Source: Streptomyces albireticuli
Lineage (GTDB): Bacteria > Actinomycetota > Actinomycetes > Streptomycetales > Streptomycetaceae
DNA: 64,000 nt
Direction of reading: 5' to 3'
Assembly (NCBI RefSeq): GCF_021228125.1
Contig: NZ_JAJQQS010000003.1
Coordinates: 806,001-870,000 of the forward strand
Position 1 is the stretch's first letter. Every line of letters starts with the position of its first letter. A program made the translations under genes and the position numbers. The notes below the pieces were generated by a model, which saw nothing but the letters and a program-made list of their open reading frames with translations, searched no databases and was not told the origin of the DNA. Below, piece after piece: positions 16,713-24,792 of the stretch.

Positions 16713-17360
16713 TCAGCCCAGCGACCAGCGCAGGAGGTCGTCGAGACCGGTCTTGACGTCCTGGGCGGTCATCCCCCGCGCCTTCCGCTGATGGTCCATC
16801 AAGAGGGCGGAGAGCGGAGCGAGGAGCGCGTCGGCGAGGAAGCGCGCGTCCGCCCCCGGGGGCCTCGCCTGCGTGAGCAGCGTGACCAGATGCGTGTGGT
16901 GGACCGCGTACGGACCGCTGCGGTAGCGGGCCCCGGGAGCGCTGGACTCGGCCGCGAGGATCAGCTCGAACTGTGCGGTGACCCGGTCGGCGAGGGCGTG
17001 CAGGAAGGCCCGGACGCGTGCGACGGGTTCGGCCCCCGGTCCCAGCGGTGGCGGCCCCGCCAGGAAATCCCGCTGGAAACGGTGCTCGTGCTCGTCGAGG
17101 AGGGCGAAGATCAGTCCCGCCCGGTCGCCGAAGCGGCGGTAGATGGTGCCCACGCCGATCCCGGCCTCGCCCGCGACCAGGTCGACGGTGAGCTCGCGCA
17201 CACCGTGCCGGGCCACGATGCGGCTCGCGGCGTCGAGGATCCTGCGGCGGTTGCGGGCGGCGTCGGCGCGCTCGGGAGCGGTCCTTCCGGCCAGTGGCAG
17301 CGGTGTCAGCGGTCCCGGCGCGCCGGACGGGGGCGGCGGGGCCGGGCGGCGGCTGTCCAC
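16713..17360 (-). CDS. TetR-family repressor of the cluster
   Basis: 215 residues, GTG start. A proline-rich leader (about 25 residues) precedes the HTH (ARNRRRILDAASRIVARHGV, GEAGIGVGTIYRRFGDRAGL). The C-terminal domain is of the PF21597-like kind seen in many Streptomyces TetRs. It lies divergent from wrbA, with a 22-bp dyad in the intervening promoter, so it probably represses the plus-strand operon (and perhaps itself) until a pathway product binds. Target and ligand are inferred. Confidence 0.88.
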   Translation of the reverse strand: MDSRRPAPPPPSGAPGPLTPLPLAGRTAPERADAARNRRRILDAASRIVARHGVRELTVDLVAGEAGIGVGTIYRRFGDRAGLIFALLDEHEHRFQRDFLAGPPPLGPGAEPVARVRAFLHALADRVTAQFELILAAESSAPGARYRSGPYAVHHTHLVTLLTQARPPGADARFLADALLAPLSALLMDHQRKARGMTAQDVKTGLDDLLRWSLG

Positions 17361-17448
17361 CGTGGTTCCTCACTTCCTGCCGGGAGGGCGGTCGGGGCAG
17401 TCTACGTGGCCTCTTCGGAACCGGGCGGGAGGGGTTGTCCGATCCCGC

Positions 17449-17477
17449 TTGTAATCGGAGTGCGCTCCGGTTAGTGT
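17449..17477 (+). promoter_or_regulatory. wrbA-operon promoter with a TetR-type operator in its spacer
   Basis: TTGTAA (17449-17454), a 17-bp spacer and TAGTGT (17472-17477) form a good sigma-70-type promoter. The spacer and its edges form the dyad taatCGGAGtgcgCTCCGgtta (17452-17473; 9 of 11 pairs match). A repressor bound there would cover both hexamers. The divergent TetR gene begins 92 bp away. Confidence 0.75.
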
Positions 17478-17642
17478 CTGGCCCCGTACGCTAGCACGGC
17501 ACAACTCCCGCTGAGCAAAGGGAAGTTCCAGGAGAGGGAGGCCGGTCGCCGCGGTTCGTGGGCGCGGCGCCGGACCTGCCCGACTCGCATCGCACGCGCC
17601 CCTCGGCCGAGCCCGCGCAGGACGACAAGGCAGGAATCCGTG

Positions 17643-18251
17643 ATGAGCCTGAACATCGCCGTCATCTACTACTCCGCGACCGGGAACGTGCACCGGATAG
17701 CCCAGGCGGTCGCCGAGGGAGCGGACAAGGGAGGCGCGGAGGTGCGCCTGCGCCGGGTCGCCGAACTGGCCCCGGACAGCGCGATCGACGCCAACCCCGC
17801 GTGGCGGGCGCACCTCGACGCCACCACCGGCGTCGAGCTCGCCGCACTCGACGACCTGGCCTGGGCCCACGGCGTCGCCTTCGGCACCCCGACCCGGTTC
17901 GGAAACGTCTCCGCGCAGCTCAAGCAGTTCCTGGACACCACCGGCGGGCTGTGGGCCTCCGGTGAGCTCGCGGACAAGACGGCGACCGGGTTCACCAGCG
18001 CCGCCAATGACCACGGCGGCAACGAGTCCACGCTGCTCGCGCTGTACAACACCATGCACCACTGGGGCGCGATCACCGTCCCGCCCGGCTACACCGACGC
18101 CAGTGTCTATCCCGCGGGCGGCAATCCCTACGGCACCTCCCACGCCTCGCAGGGCGGCGGCCCCTCGCCGGAGGTGCTCGCCGCGGCCCGCTTCCAGGGC
18201 CTGCGCCTGGCCCGGATCACCGCCCGGATCGTCGGCGACGGCCGGAACTGA
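17643..18251 (+). CDS. WrbA-like FMN-dependent NAD(P)H:quinone oxidoreductase
   Basis: 202 residues of flavodoxin fold. The FMN phosphate loop is YYSATGNVHRIAQA (residues 9-22), followed by AFGTPTRFGNVSAQLKQFLD (about 78-97) and FTSAANDHGGNESTLLALYN (about 117-136), all WrbA signatures. It reduces quinones by two electrons and is often a self-protection or tailoring enzyme in quinone pathways. ATG 17643 is preferred over GTG 17640 for spacing from caggaa. It heads the plus-strand operon from the TetR-controlled promoter. Confidence 0.92.
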   Translation: MSLNIAVIYYSATGNVHRIAQAVAEGADKGGAEVRLRRVAELAPDSAIDANPAWRAHLDATTGVELAALDDLAWAHGVAFGTPTRFGNVSAQLKQFLDTTGGLWASGELADKTATGFTSAANDHGGNESTLLALYNTMHHWGAITVPPGYTDASVYPAGGNPYGTSHASQGGGPSPEVLAAARFQGLRLARITARIVGDGRN

Positions 18252-18313
18252 ACCGCCGCACGGCACCACGGGCGCGGGCCCGGCCGTACGGCGGCGCGCG
18301 ACCGCACCGCGCC

Positions 18314-18331
18314 TTCGAGCCGTCTTCGAGC
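18314..18331 (+). promoter_or_regulatory. SARP box upstream of the first DUF6081-like gene
   Basis: TTCGAGC-cgtc-TTCGAGC: two identical heptamers starting 11 bp apart (18314-18320 and 18325-18331), about 108 bp before ATG 18439. It suggests a second, SARP-driven promoter inside the wrbA operon. No clear -10 was found at the ideal distance (agaggg). Confidence 0.65.
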
Positions 18332-18438
18332 GGTCCTGGAGAGGGTCGCACGGGACAGGCCGCCCAGCGCGGCGACGGCCGGACGCGGCAGGCACGGCCG
18401 GGCAGACATCCAGGCATCACAGGGGGAGAACAGCAGCC

Positions 18439-19488
18439 ATGGCAGACCGCCCCGACGAACAGCGATTACACCGGGCCACGACGCCGGCGGGCGAACCTCC
18501 GCACCAGGGCGAGGTGCTGTGGGACACCGACTTCAGCGAGGGCTTCGCCACCAGCGGGCCCGGTGCGCGCTGGTACCACTCCGCGACCGGTCCCCACACC
18601 GGGGACGACGGGGTGGTCACCACCGGTGCGCACGGCCTGCGGGTCGACTCCGGCGGCGTCGGCGAGAACGGCACCCCCGCGTTCGTCCGCACCCTCGCCC
18701 AGGAGCGGGAGAACGGCCAGGGGCTGCCCGGCCTGCTCGACCACGTCAAATGGCTCGCCTACATCCAGCACGAATCCTCCGCCGGACTCCCCGGCTTCGA
18801 CGCGCCGCCCGAAGGGGAGCTGATATTCGAGGCCGATGTGTCCGGCCGTACGTACGGCACGGAAGGCCATCCCTTCGGTGAGGCCGTCGCCGATCCCGAG
18901 GACGACCTGCGCCTCGCCTCGATCGCGGTCAACGCCTTCGACCCGGAGACGCTCCTGGTCGTCGACTTCTTCCTGACCAACTCCCGGATCTACGCCTTCT
19001 ACGAGCGTTTGCCGTTCGCCCGCCGGCAGCTGGGCGACTACGCCTCGTTCTCCTACGCGATCCCCGTCGCCCGGCGCTCGCCCGGTCAGCGGCACCGCCT
19101 CGCGCTGCACTACGACCGCTCCGCCGGCCGGGTGCGCTGGGTGGCCGACGGCGACGAGGTCTTCCGCACGGACCGGCTCGGCCGTCGCCTCGACTCCTCG
19201 CGGCACCTCGTCCTCGACCACGGGGGCGAGGAGACACCCATCGCGCCGCGCCAGCTCAACGGCGGCATGGGCATGTTCAGCCTCCTCGACGGCGCGCGGC
19301 CGGGACAGGCAGGAGCCGCTCTGGTGCGGCTGTCCGACGCGGAGGACTTCTACTTCGCCCCGGCCCTGGGACAGCCCCGGCCGCAGACCTTCCTGGACGA
19401 CAAGAGCGCGCGGACCGGCCGGCTCTTCGGCCAGGGCGCGAGCCTCTCCGTGGCCCGCTACACCGTTCGGAAGGGGCACGGCAGGTGA
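18439..19488 (+). CDS. DUF6081-like protein, copy 1 (function unknown)
   Basis: 349 residues, cytosolic (no signal peptide). It is paralogous to the protein at 22087-23097. Shared blocks are DHVKWL, SGRTYGT..HPFGEAVADP, DLRLAS, FFLTN, ERLPFxRxQLGDYAxFxYAxPVA, HGGExTPxxPRQ and RLFGQGA. The alternating hydrophobic pattern suggests a beta-sandwich (lectin/LamG-like) fold. I recall this family as DUF6081; that name needs an HMM check. Codon 10 is TTA (18466-18468). Its stop overlaps the lipocalin-like gene start (GTGA), so the two are translationally coupled. Role in the polyketide pathway unknown; a cyclase or binding protein is possible. Confidence 0.75.
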   Translation: MADRPDEQRLHRATTPAGEPPHQGEVLWDTDFSEGFATSGPGARWYHSATGPHTGDDGVVTTGAHGLRVDSGGVGENGTPAFVRTLAQERENGQGLPGLLDHVKWLAYIQHESSAGLPGFDAPPEGELIFEADVSGRTYGTEGHPFGEAVADPEDDLRLASIAVNAFDPETLLVVDFFLTNSRIYAFYERLPFARRQLGDYASFSYAIPVARRSPGQRHRLALHYDRSAGRVRWVADGDEVFRTDRLGRRLDSSRHLVLDHGGEETPIAPRQLNGGMGMFSLLDGARPGQAGAALVRLSDAEDFYFAPALGQPRPQTFLDDKSARTGRLFGQGASLSVARYTVRKGHGR

Positions 19489-19946
19489 ACCACCGCGACG
19501 CCGGGCGGCCCGTCCCGGCAGCGGCCGAGCTGGCCGGGACCTGGCGCCTCGTCTCGTACGTCGACGTGGACGAGGCGGGCGGCACCGGTGAGGGGCCGCT
19601 CGGCCCCGCACCCGAAGGGCTCCTCATCTACGACGAGCAGGGGTACATGGCGGTCAGCATGATGCGCACCGGCCCCTCCGCGGCCGCCGGGCCGGGGCAG
19701 CGGGCCGGGGGAGCGGCCCCGGCCCGGCAACACGAGACGTTCATGGGGTACGCGGGGCGGTGGCGCCTCGCCGACGAGCGCACCGTGGTGCACCACGTCG
19801 AGGTCAGCGCCCACGGCCACCAAGTGGGCCGGGAACTCGTCCGCGAGCTGGAGCAGGACGGCGATCGGATCGTCCTGCACGGCACGGCGATGATCGGCGG
19901 GCGGCCGCAGCGGCGGCGGCTCTGCTGGGAACGGGTGCGCGGGTGA
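19485..19946 (+). CDS. Lipocalin-like domain protein
   Basis: 153 residues, GTG start overlapping the preceding stop. The sequence ELAGTWRLVSYVDVDEAGGT, then PEGLLIYDEQGYMAVSMMRT, YAGRWRLADERTVVHHVEVS and VLHGTAMIGGRPQRRRLCWE matches the small beta-barrel Lipocalin_5 pattern (G-x-W near the N-terminus, repeated two-strand units). Such proteins bind hydrophobic ligands, and related barrels in natural-product clusters act as cyclases or isomerases. Between residues 60 and 85 lies a Gly/Ala/Pro-rich loop. A catalytic role here is inference. Confidence 0.7.
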   Translation: MNHRDAGRPVPAAAELAGTWRLVSYVDVDEAGGTGEGPLGPAPEGLLIYDEQGYMAVSMMRTGPSAAAGPGQRAGGAAPARQHETFMGYAGRWRLADERTVVHHVEVSAHGHQVGRELVRELEQDGDRIVLHGTAMIGGRPQRRRLCWERVRG

Positions 19947-20088
19947 GCCCGTCCCGCGCACCTCGCACCGAAGGCCGGACGGGGTGACCCCACCCCGCCG
20001 TGCCCGGGGCCGGACGACGGCCCCGCACCCGCACGACAGCGGACCACGGGCAATGTCCATCGTTCTTCAACGCAAAGGAAACTCCGCC

Positions 20089-21018
20089 ATGAAGGCTCTG
20101 ATCGCTTCCTCCTACGGCCCGGTCGACCAGCTGACGGTCACCGACGTGACCAAGCCGGCACCCGAGGCCGGGCAGGTTCTGATCAAGGTGCGGGCCGCGA
20201 GCCTGAACGCCCTGGACATCCGCCTCACCACGGGCGAGTTCCGCGAGCAGATGCCCGTGGAGCACCCCTTCCACCTCGGGCTCGACGCCGCGGGAACGGT
20301 GGAGGCCGTGGGCGAGGGCGTGTCCCGCTTCAAGGCGGGCGACGAGGTCGTGGCCTTCACCTACCCGTTCTTCGGCACCGTCGCCGAATACGCGCTGGCC
20401 ACCGAGGGCCCGAACCTGGTGCACCGCCCGCAGTCCCTGTCGCCGGAGACCGCCGCCGCCCTCCCGCAGGCGGCCATGACCGCCGCCGCCGCGCACGACG
20501 CGGCCCAGCTCAAATCCGGCCAGAGCGCGCTGGTGATCGGCGCGTCCGGCGGCGTCGGGTCCTACCTGGTGCAGCTCGCCCACCGGTCCGGAGCCCAGGT
20601 GCTCGCCACCGGCAAACCCGAGGACGACGAGTACCTGCGCCGCCTGGGAGCCGTCGAGACGATCGACTACACCGGCAAGGACGTCGTCGAGGAGGCGCGC
20701 CGCCTCCGCCCCGACGGCGTGGACGTGGTGATCGACCTGGTCAACGCCGGGCCCGGCCTCGCCGCCACCGCGGCCGCGGCCAAGCCCGACGGGCTCCTCG
20801 TCTCCACGCTGGGCGGCGCGCCGGGGTTCGAGCGCGGGGTCACGGCGGCCTATGTGGGCGTGGAGCAGGGCATCGGGCAGCTCGAGGACCTCGTCCGGCG
20901 CGCCGCCGAGCGGCAGCTGGACACGCACGTCGACGCCCTCCCGTTCTCCCGGGCCGTCGAGGCGGCGCAGCGGTTCGCCGGCTCCCACTCCCGCGGCAAG
21001 CTCGTCATCACCTTCTGA
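20089..21018 (+). CDS. Medium-chain NADP-dependent reductase (zinc-independent QOR/ActVI-ORF2 superfamily)
   Basis: 309 residues; ATG 20089 follows aaaggaaactccgcc. GroES-like domain 1-120 (MKALIASSYGPVDQLTVTDV, then NALDIRLTTGEFREQMPVEH); Rossmann domain with SALVIGASGGVGSYLVQLAH (about 145-164). It ends SHSRGKLVITF, typical of QORs. It lacks the zinc-ligand cysteines of alcohol dehydrogenases. In actinorhodin biosynthesis a relative (ActVI-2) reduces an enoyl bond, so an enoyl or quinone reduction of the polyketide is likely. Fourth gene of the plus-strand operon. Confidence 0.87.
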   Translation: MKALIASSYGPVDQLTVTDVTKPAPEAGQVLIKVRAASLNALDIRLTTGEFREQMPVEHPFHLGLDAAGTVEAVGEGVSRFKAGDEVVAFTYPFFGTVAEYALATEGPNLVHRPQSLSPETAAALPQAAMTAAAAHDAAQLKSGQSALVIGASGGVGSYLVQLAHRSGAQVLATGKPEDDEYLRRLGAVETIDYTGKDVVEEARRLRPDGVDVVIDLVNAGPGLAATAAAAKPDGLLVSTLGGAPGFERGVTAAYVGVEQGIGQLEDLVRRAAERQLDTHVDALPFSRAVEAAQRFAGSHSRGKLVITF

Positions 21019-21082
21019 GCCCACGCCGCCCGCGGCCCCGGCGGGCCGCGGGCGGCACCCCGCGCGAAGCGACCCCACCGAG

Positions 21083-22090
21083 GTGACCGCCGTGGCCTAC
21101 GACTACGATCCCGAGCTCGCTCCCTGGGCGGCGCGCCTCGCCCCGGTCGACTACACGGACCCGGTGGCCGCCCGCGCCGCGGTCCGGGCCGTCACCGAGC
21201 GTCGGCCGCCCTACCGGCCCCTCGGCGCCGTCGAGGTGTCCGAGGCCGCCGCCCCCGGACCGGACGGCGCCCCACCGGTGCCGCTCCGCGTCTACCGGCC
21301 CGCCGCCCGGGACGCGCGGCCCGGCCCCGGACTGCTGTACCTGCACTGGGGCGGCTTCGTCTGCGGCGGCCCGGACGCCCTGCACCCCACGTGTCTGCGC
21401 CTGGCGGACCGCACCGGCGCCGTCGTGATCGCGCCGGCCTACCGCCTCGCACCCGAGCACCCCTTCCCCGCCGGTCTCGAGGACGCCTACGCCGCCCTGC
21501 TCTGGACGGCGGGCGACGCGGACCGGCTCGGTGTGGACCGGGACCGGCTCGGGATCGGCGGCGAGAGCGCCGGAGGCGGACTGGCCGCCGCGGTGGCCCT
21601 GCTGGCCCGCGACCGCGGTGGACCCCCTCTGCGCATGCAGTGCCTGATGTGGCCGGAGCTCGACGACCGCCTCGAAACGGTCTCGGCCCGTGCCTTCACC
21701 GACACACCGAAATGGAACCGGGCGTGCGCGCAGGCGAGTTGGGGTCACTACCTGGGGCCGCGCCACCGGCCCGGCGCCGACGCGGTGCCTGCGTACGCCG
21801 CGCCCGCCCGAGCGGCGGACCTGTCCGGACTGCCGCCCGCGTATGTGGGCGCCTGCGAGTACGACCCGGGGCGCGACGAGGCCCTCATCTACGCCCACCG
21901 GCTCATCCAGGCGGGGGTGCGCACCGAGATCGGCTACTGGCCGGGCACGTTCCACGCCTCGGTCTCGGTCGCCGACGCGGCCGTGAGCCGCAGGATGCTC
22001 ATGGACCAGACCGACGCGCTCGTCCGCGGACTGGGCGGCACGGCACACCGCACACCGCACGCCGACACCGAGGAAGGGAAACGCACGTGA
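21083..22090 (+). CDS. Alpha/beta hydrolase, hormone-sensitive-lipase (family IV) type
   Basis: About 335 residues; GTG 21083 and in-frame GTG 21092 are both possible starts. The oxyanion motif is LYLHWGGFVCGG (HGG variant with W inserted in place of one G), the nucleophile elbow GIGGESAGGGLAA (Ser near residue 159) and the acid/base pair YDPGRDEALIYA and FHASVS. It hydrolyses esters or lactones. Since a Baeyer-Villiger monooxygenase is in the cluster, opening of the resulting ester or lactone is an attractive substrate hypothesis. The stop overlaps the next start (GTGA). Confidence 0.85.
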   Translation: MTAVAYDYDPELAPWAARLAPVDYTDPVAARAAVRAVTERRPPYRPLGAVEVSEAAAPGPDGAPPVPLRVYRPAARDARPGPGLLYLHWGGFVCGGPDALHPTCLRLADRTGAVVIAPAYRLAPEHPFPAGLEDAYAALLWTAGDADRLGVDRDRLGIGGESAGGGLAAAVALLARDRGGPPLRMQCLMWPELDDRLETVSARAFTDTPKWNRACAQASWGHYLGPRHRPGADAVPAYAAPARAADLSGLPPAYVGACEYDPGRDEALIYAHRLIQAGVRTEIGYWPGTFHASVSVADAAVSRRMLMDQTDALVRGLGGTAHRTPHADTEEGKRT

Positions 22091-23097
22091 GTCATGGCGC
22101 GGCAGAGAAGGTGATCTGGGACGCCGACTTCGCCGGCGGGTTCACCGCGACGGGCCCGGACGCCCGCTGGTGGCACTACGCGCAGCAGTCCTACGTCGGC
22201 GACGACGGCCGTGTGACGACCTCGGACCAAGGGTTGCGCGTGGTCTCCGGCGGCGTCAACCCGGTCACGGGAGAGCCCGCCTTCGTACGCGGCCTGGGGC
22301 AGGACCACGTCAACGGCGCCGGGCTGCCCGGCGAGATCGACCACGTCAAATGGCTGTCCTACGCCAACGAGCGCGCCGCCGGGGGGATGCCGGGCTTCGA
22401 CGCGGTCCGCGGACAGGTGCTCCACTTCGACACGGTGTTCTCGGGGCGCACCTACGGCACGGCCGCACACCCCTTCGGCGAGGCGGTCGCCGACCCGGAC
22501 AGCGACCTGCGACTGGCCTCGGCGGCAGCCCCGATCGTGGACTTCGAAAGCTTCATCGGTGTCGAGTTCTTCCTCACCAACGCCAAGGTGTACGCCTGCT
22601 ACGAACGGCTGCCCTTCGGGCGCGGACAGCTCGGCGACTACGCGGCGTTCCTCTACGCCGTTCCCGTCGCCGACCGCGCACCCGGGGACGTGCACCACTG
22701 CCGGGTCTCCTACGACCGCGCCGCCGGAACGGTGCGCTACCTCCTGGAGGGCGAGGAGGTCTTCCGGGTGGACCGGCTCGGATACCGTCTGGCGGGCCGC
22801 GAGCACCTGATGCTCGAGCACGGGGGCGAGGACACGCCGGCCGAGCCGCGTCAGTTCGCCGCCGGTATCGGCCTGTTCACCGTACTGGACGGAGCGCTGA
22901 CGGGCCACGCGAACGCGTCCGGCCTGGTCCGCCTCACTCCCCGGCCGGAGCAGTACCACAGCACGCTCCAGGGACCGCCCGTACCGCAGACGTTCGTGGA
23001 CCCCGACAGCGCGGAGACCAGCCGGCTCTTCGGACAGGGGGCCGAGGTGACGGTGGCCTCCTATACGGTCTCCGTCTCCGAGGCGGCCGGCGGCTGA
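22087..23097 (+). CDS. DUF6081-like protein, copy 2 (function unknown)
   Basis: 336 residues, GTG start inside the hydrolase stop. It is clearly paralogous to the protein at 18439-19488 along its whole length (VIWDADFAGGFTATGPDARW against VLWDTDFSEGFATSGPGARW), with the same conserved blocks. No signal peptide, no cofactor motif. Two diverged copies retained in one operon suggest either a heterodimer or two successive reactions. It is the last gene of the operon, ending 67 bp from the convergent BBE gene. Confidence 0.75.
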   Translation: MSHGAAEKVIWDADFAGGFTATGPDARWWHYAQQSYVGDDGRVTTSDQGLRVVSGGVNPVTGEPAFVRGLGQDHVNGAGLPGEIDHVKWLSYANERAAGGMPGFDAVRGQVLHFDTVFSGRTYGTAAHPFGEAVADPDSDLRLASAAAPIVDFESFIGVEFFLTNAKVYACYERLPFGRGQLGDYAAFLYAVPVADRAPGDVHHCRVSYDRAAGTVRYLLEGEEVFRVDRLGYRLAGREHLMLEHGGEDTPAEPRQFAAGIGLFTVLDGALTGHANASGLVRLTPRPEQYHSTLQGPPVPQTFVDPDSAETSRLFGQGAEVTVASYTVSVSEAAGG

Positions 23098-23120
23098 GGC
23101 CCTTCGGCGAGCGCGCGCGA

Positions 23121-23146
23121 GCGGGGCCCGCCTACGCGGGCCCCGC
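23121..23146. terminator. Terminator between the two convergent PKS operons
   Basis: gcggggcccgc (23121-23131), loop ctac, then the exact complement (23136-23146). It lies between the stops at 23097 (+) and 23164 (-). Confidence 0.85.
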
Positions 23147-23163
23147 GGTGTTCCCGGGAGCGC

Positions 23164-24774
23164 TCAGGGCCTGTGCGGAAGTTCGACGGACTGCGAGTGG
23201 CGGAAGAAGTCCGTGGGGTCGAACCGCGCCTTGGCCCGCTGCAGCCTGCGGTAGTTGTCCTTGTAGTACAGGGCGTGCCAGGGCACCCCCGACTTGTTGA
23301 ACCGCGGGTCCTTGATGTCGGTGTCCGGCGAGTTGATGTAGCAGCCGTCGGACTGCTCGTTGGGCACCGGGTACCCGCCGGTCGAGGCGAAGGCGGTGTG
23401 GTAGATCTCGCGGAGCCAGCCCATGTGCTGCTCGTCCTCGCGGGGGTCCTGCCAGTAGTTCTCGAACAGGGCGAGGAACGCCGAGTCGCGGTGCACGGAG
23501 GCGGTGGCGTGCGGATCGACGGCGTTGATCCGGCCGCCCGCCACCCCGGTGAGCTGGAGCGTGGCGTTGGGGTTGACGTAGTCGTCCCGGGTCATCTGGT
23601 CGTAGAACGTGCCTATCTGGGCGTCGGTGAAGCCCTTGCGCATATACGCGGTCTTCACGCCGCTGCGCATGGCGGGGCTGGTCATCAGCGTGGGGTTGCT
23701 GGTGCCGATCAGCTCGGTCGCGTCCAGCCAGGACAGCCTGGCCGCCGGCGGGACGGCGGCCTTCGTGCCCTGGGTGATCGCCGAGAGATAGCCGGCCAGC
23801 AGCTCCTCGGCGTTCGGTATCCCGGCGTCGATCTGGGTCAGGATGTTGATGGACCGCGACGCCTTGTGCTGGAGGAACACCACTCCGGTCAGCGAGGTGT
23901 ACGGCGATTCCGGGGCCATGTTCTGCTCGTGCCAGGTGCCGAAGTTGCGCACCAGGTGGGTGAAGCCGGTGCGGTCCAGGTCGGACCAGGGGATCGGGAC
24001 GACGCTCAGGAGCACGCTCTTGGGCGGGCGCGGGAGCTGCTCGGCCGGGGCGGCTCCGCGGCTGCCCGGAGAGCGGAACCAGTAGCGCGTGACGATGCCG
24101 AAGTTGCCGCCACCGCCGCCGGTGACCGCCCACCACAGGTCGTGGTTCGGGTCGTCGGGGTTGCGGGACGCGGTGATCCGGCGAGCCCGGCGGTCGCGGC
24201 CGACGACCACCATCTCCACCGCCTCCAGGTGGTCCACCACATAGCCGAACTTACGGGAGAGCAGCCCGTACCCTCCGCCGCTGGCGTGGCCGCCGATGCC
24301 GACGCCGGGGCACACCCCGCCCGGCAGCGTCACCCCCCAGCCCTTGAACAGCCACTCGTAGATCCGGCCGAGCTGGGCGCCGCCCTCGACGGCGAAGGCC
24401 CGCCGCCGGTCGCAGTAGTAGACGTCGTACATCAGCGACAGGTCGATGATGACCTCGGCCTCGGGGTGGTAGACGAACGGGGCGTAGCTGTGGCCGCCGC
24501 CGCGCACGGAGACCCGCTTCCCGGCCCGGGCGGCCCGGTCCACGGCGTGCAGGACCTGGTCGGAATCGCCGACCACCTGGACGTATTCGGGCGCGGCGAC
24601 CCAGCGCTTGTCATTGCCGGTGACGAGGTCGGGATAGCGGGGGTCGTCCGGTGCGACCCGTACCGGACGGAAGGGCGCGGCGATGCTCTGTACGGGCTCG
24701 ACGTCGAGCGCGACGGCCTCGGGCAGGGAAACCCCTCTGCGCTCCGCTGGTTGATCGCTCATCGTGATGTCCAT
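23164..24774 (-). CDS. Berberine-bridge-enzyme-type oxidase with bicovalent FAD
   Basis: 536 residues. FAD-binding PCMH domain about 40-230, BBE C-terminal segment at 480-530 (DNYRRLQRAKARFDPTDFF). Both covalent anchors are visible: His95 in RGGGHSY and Cys155 in GGVCPGVGIGGHASGGGYG, as in GilR and AknOx. The family oxidises alcohols, hemiacetals or phenols with O2, often as a last tailoring step. No signal peptide is evident. ATG 24774 follows agaagga. Last gene of the minus-strand operon, 18 bp after the BVMO. Confidence 0.92.
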   Translation of the reverse strand: MDITMSDQPAERRGVSLPEAVALDVEPVQSIAAPFRPVRVAPDDPRYPDLVTGNDKRWVAAPEYVQVVGDSDQVLHAVDRAARAGKRVSVRGGGHSYAPFVYHPEAEVIIDLSLMYDVYYCDRRRAFAVEGGAQLGRIYEWLFKGWGVTLPGGVCPGVGIGGHASGGGYGLLSRKFGYVVDHLEAVEMVVVGRDRRARRITASRNPDDPNHDLWWAVTGGGGGNFGIVTRYWFRSPGSRGAAPAEQLPRPPKSVLLSVVPIPWSDLDRTGFTHLVRNFGTWHEQNMAPESPYTSLTGVVFLQHKASRSINILTQIDAGIPNAEELLAGYLSAITQGTKAAVPPAARLSWLDATELIGTSNPTLMTSPAMRSGVKTAYMRKGFTDAQIGTFYDQMTRDDYVNPNATLQLTGVAGGRINAVDPHATASVHRDSAFLALFENYWQDPREDEQHMGWLREIYHTAFASTGGYPVPNEQSDGCYINSPDTDIKDPRFNKSGVPWHALYYKDNYRRLQRAKARFDPTDFFRHSQSVELPHRP

Positions 24775-24792
24775 GGTTCCTTCTCGTTTCCC

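Noticed and set aside
16713-17373. Other long frames across the PKS region (for example 15295-17373 minus, 31368-33413 plus)
   Set aside because: Arg/Pro/Gly-rich translations without motifs, overlapping genes with clear conserved domains; shadows of high GC3.
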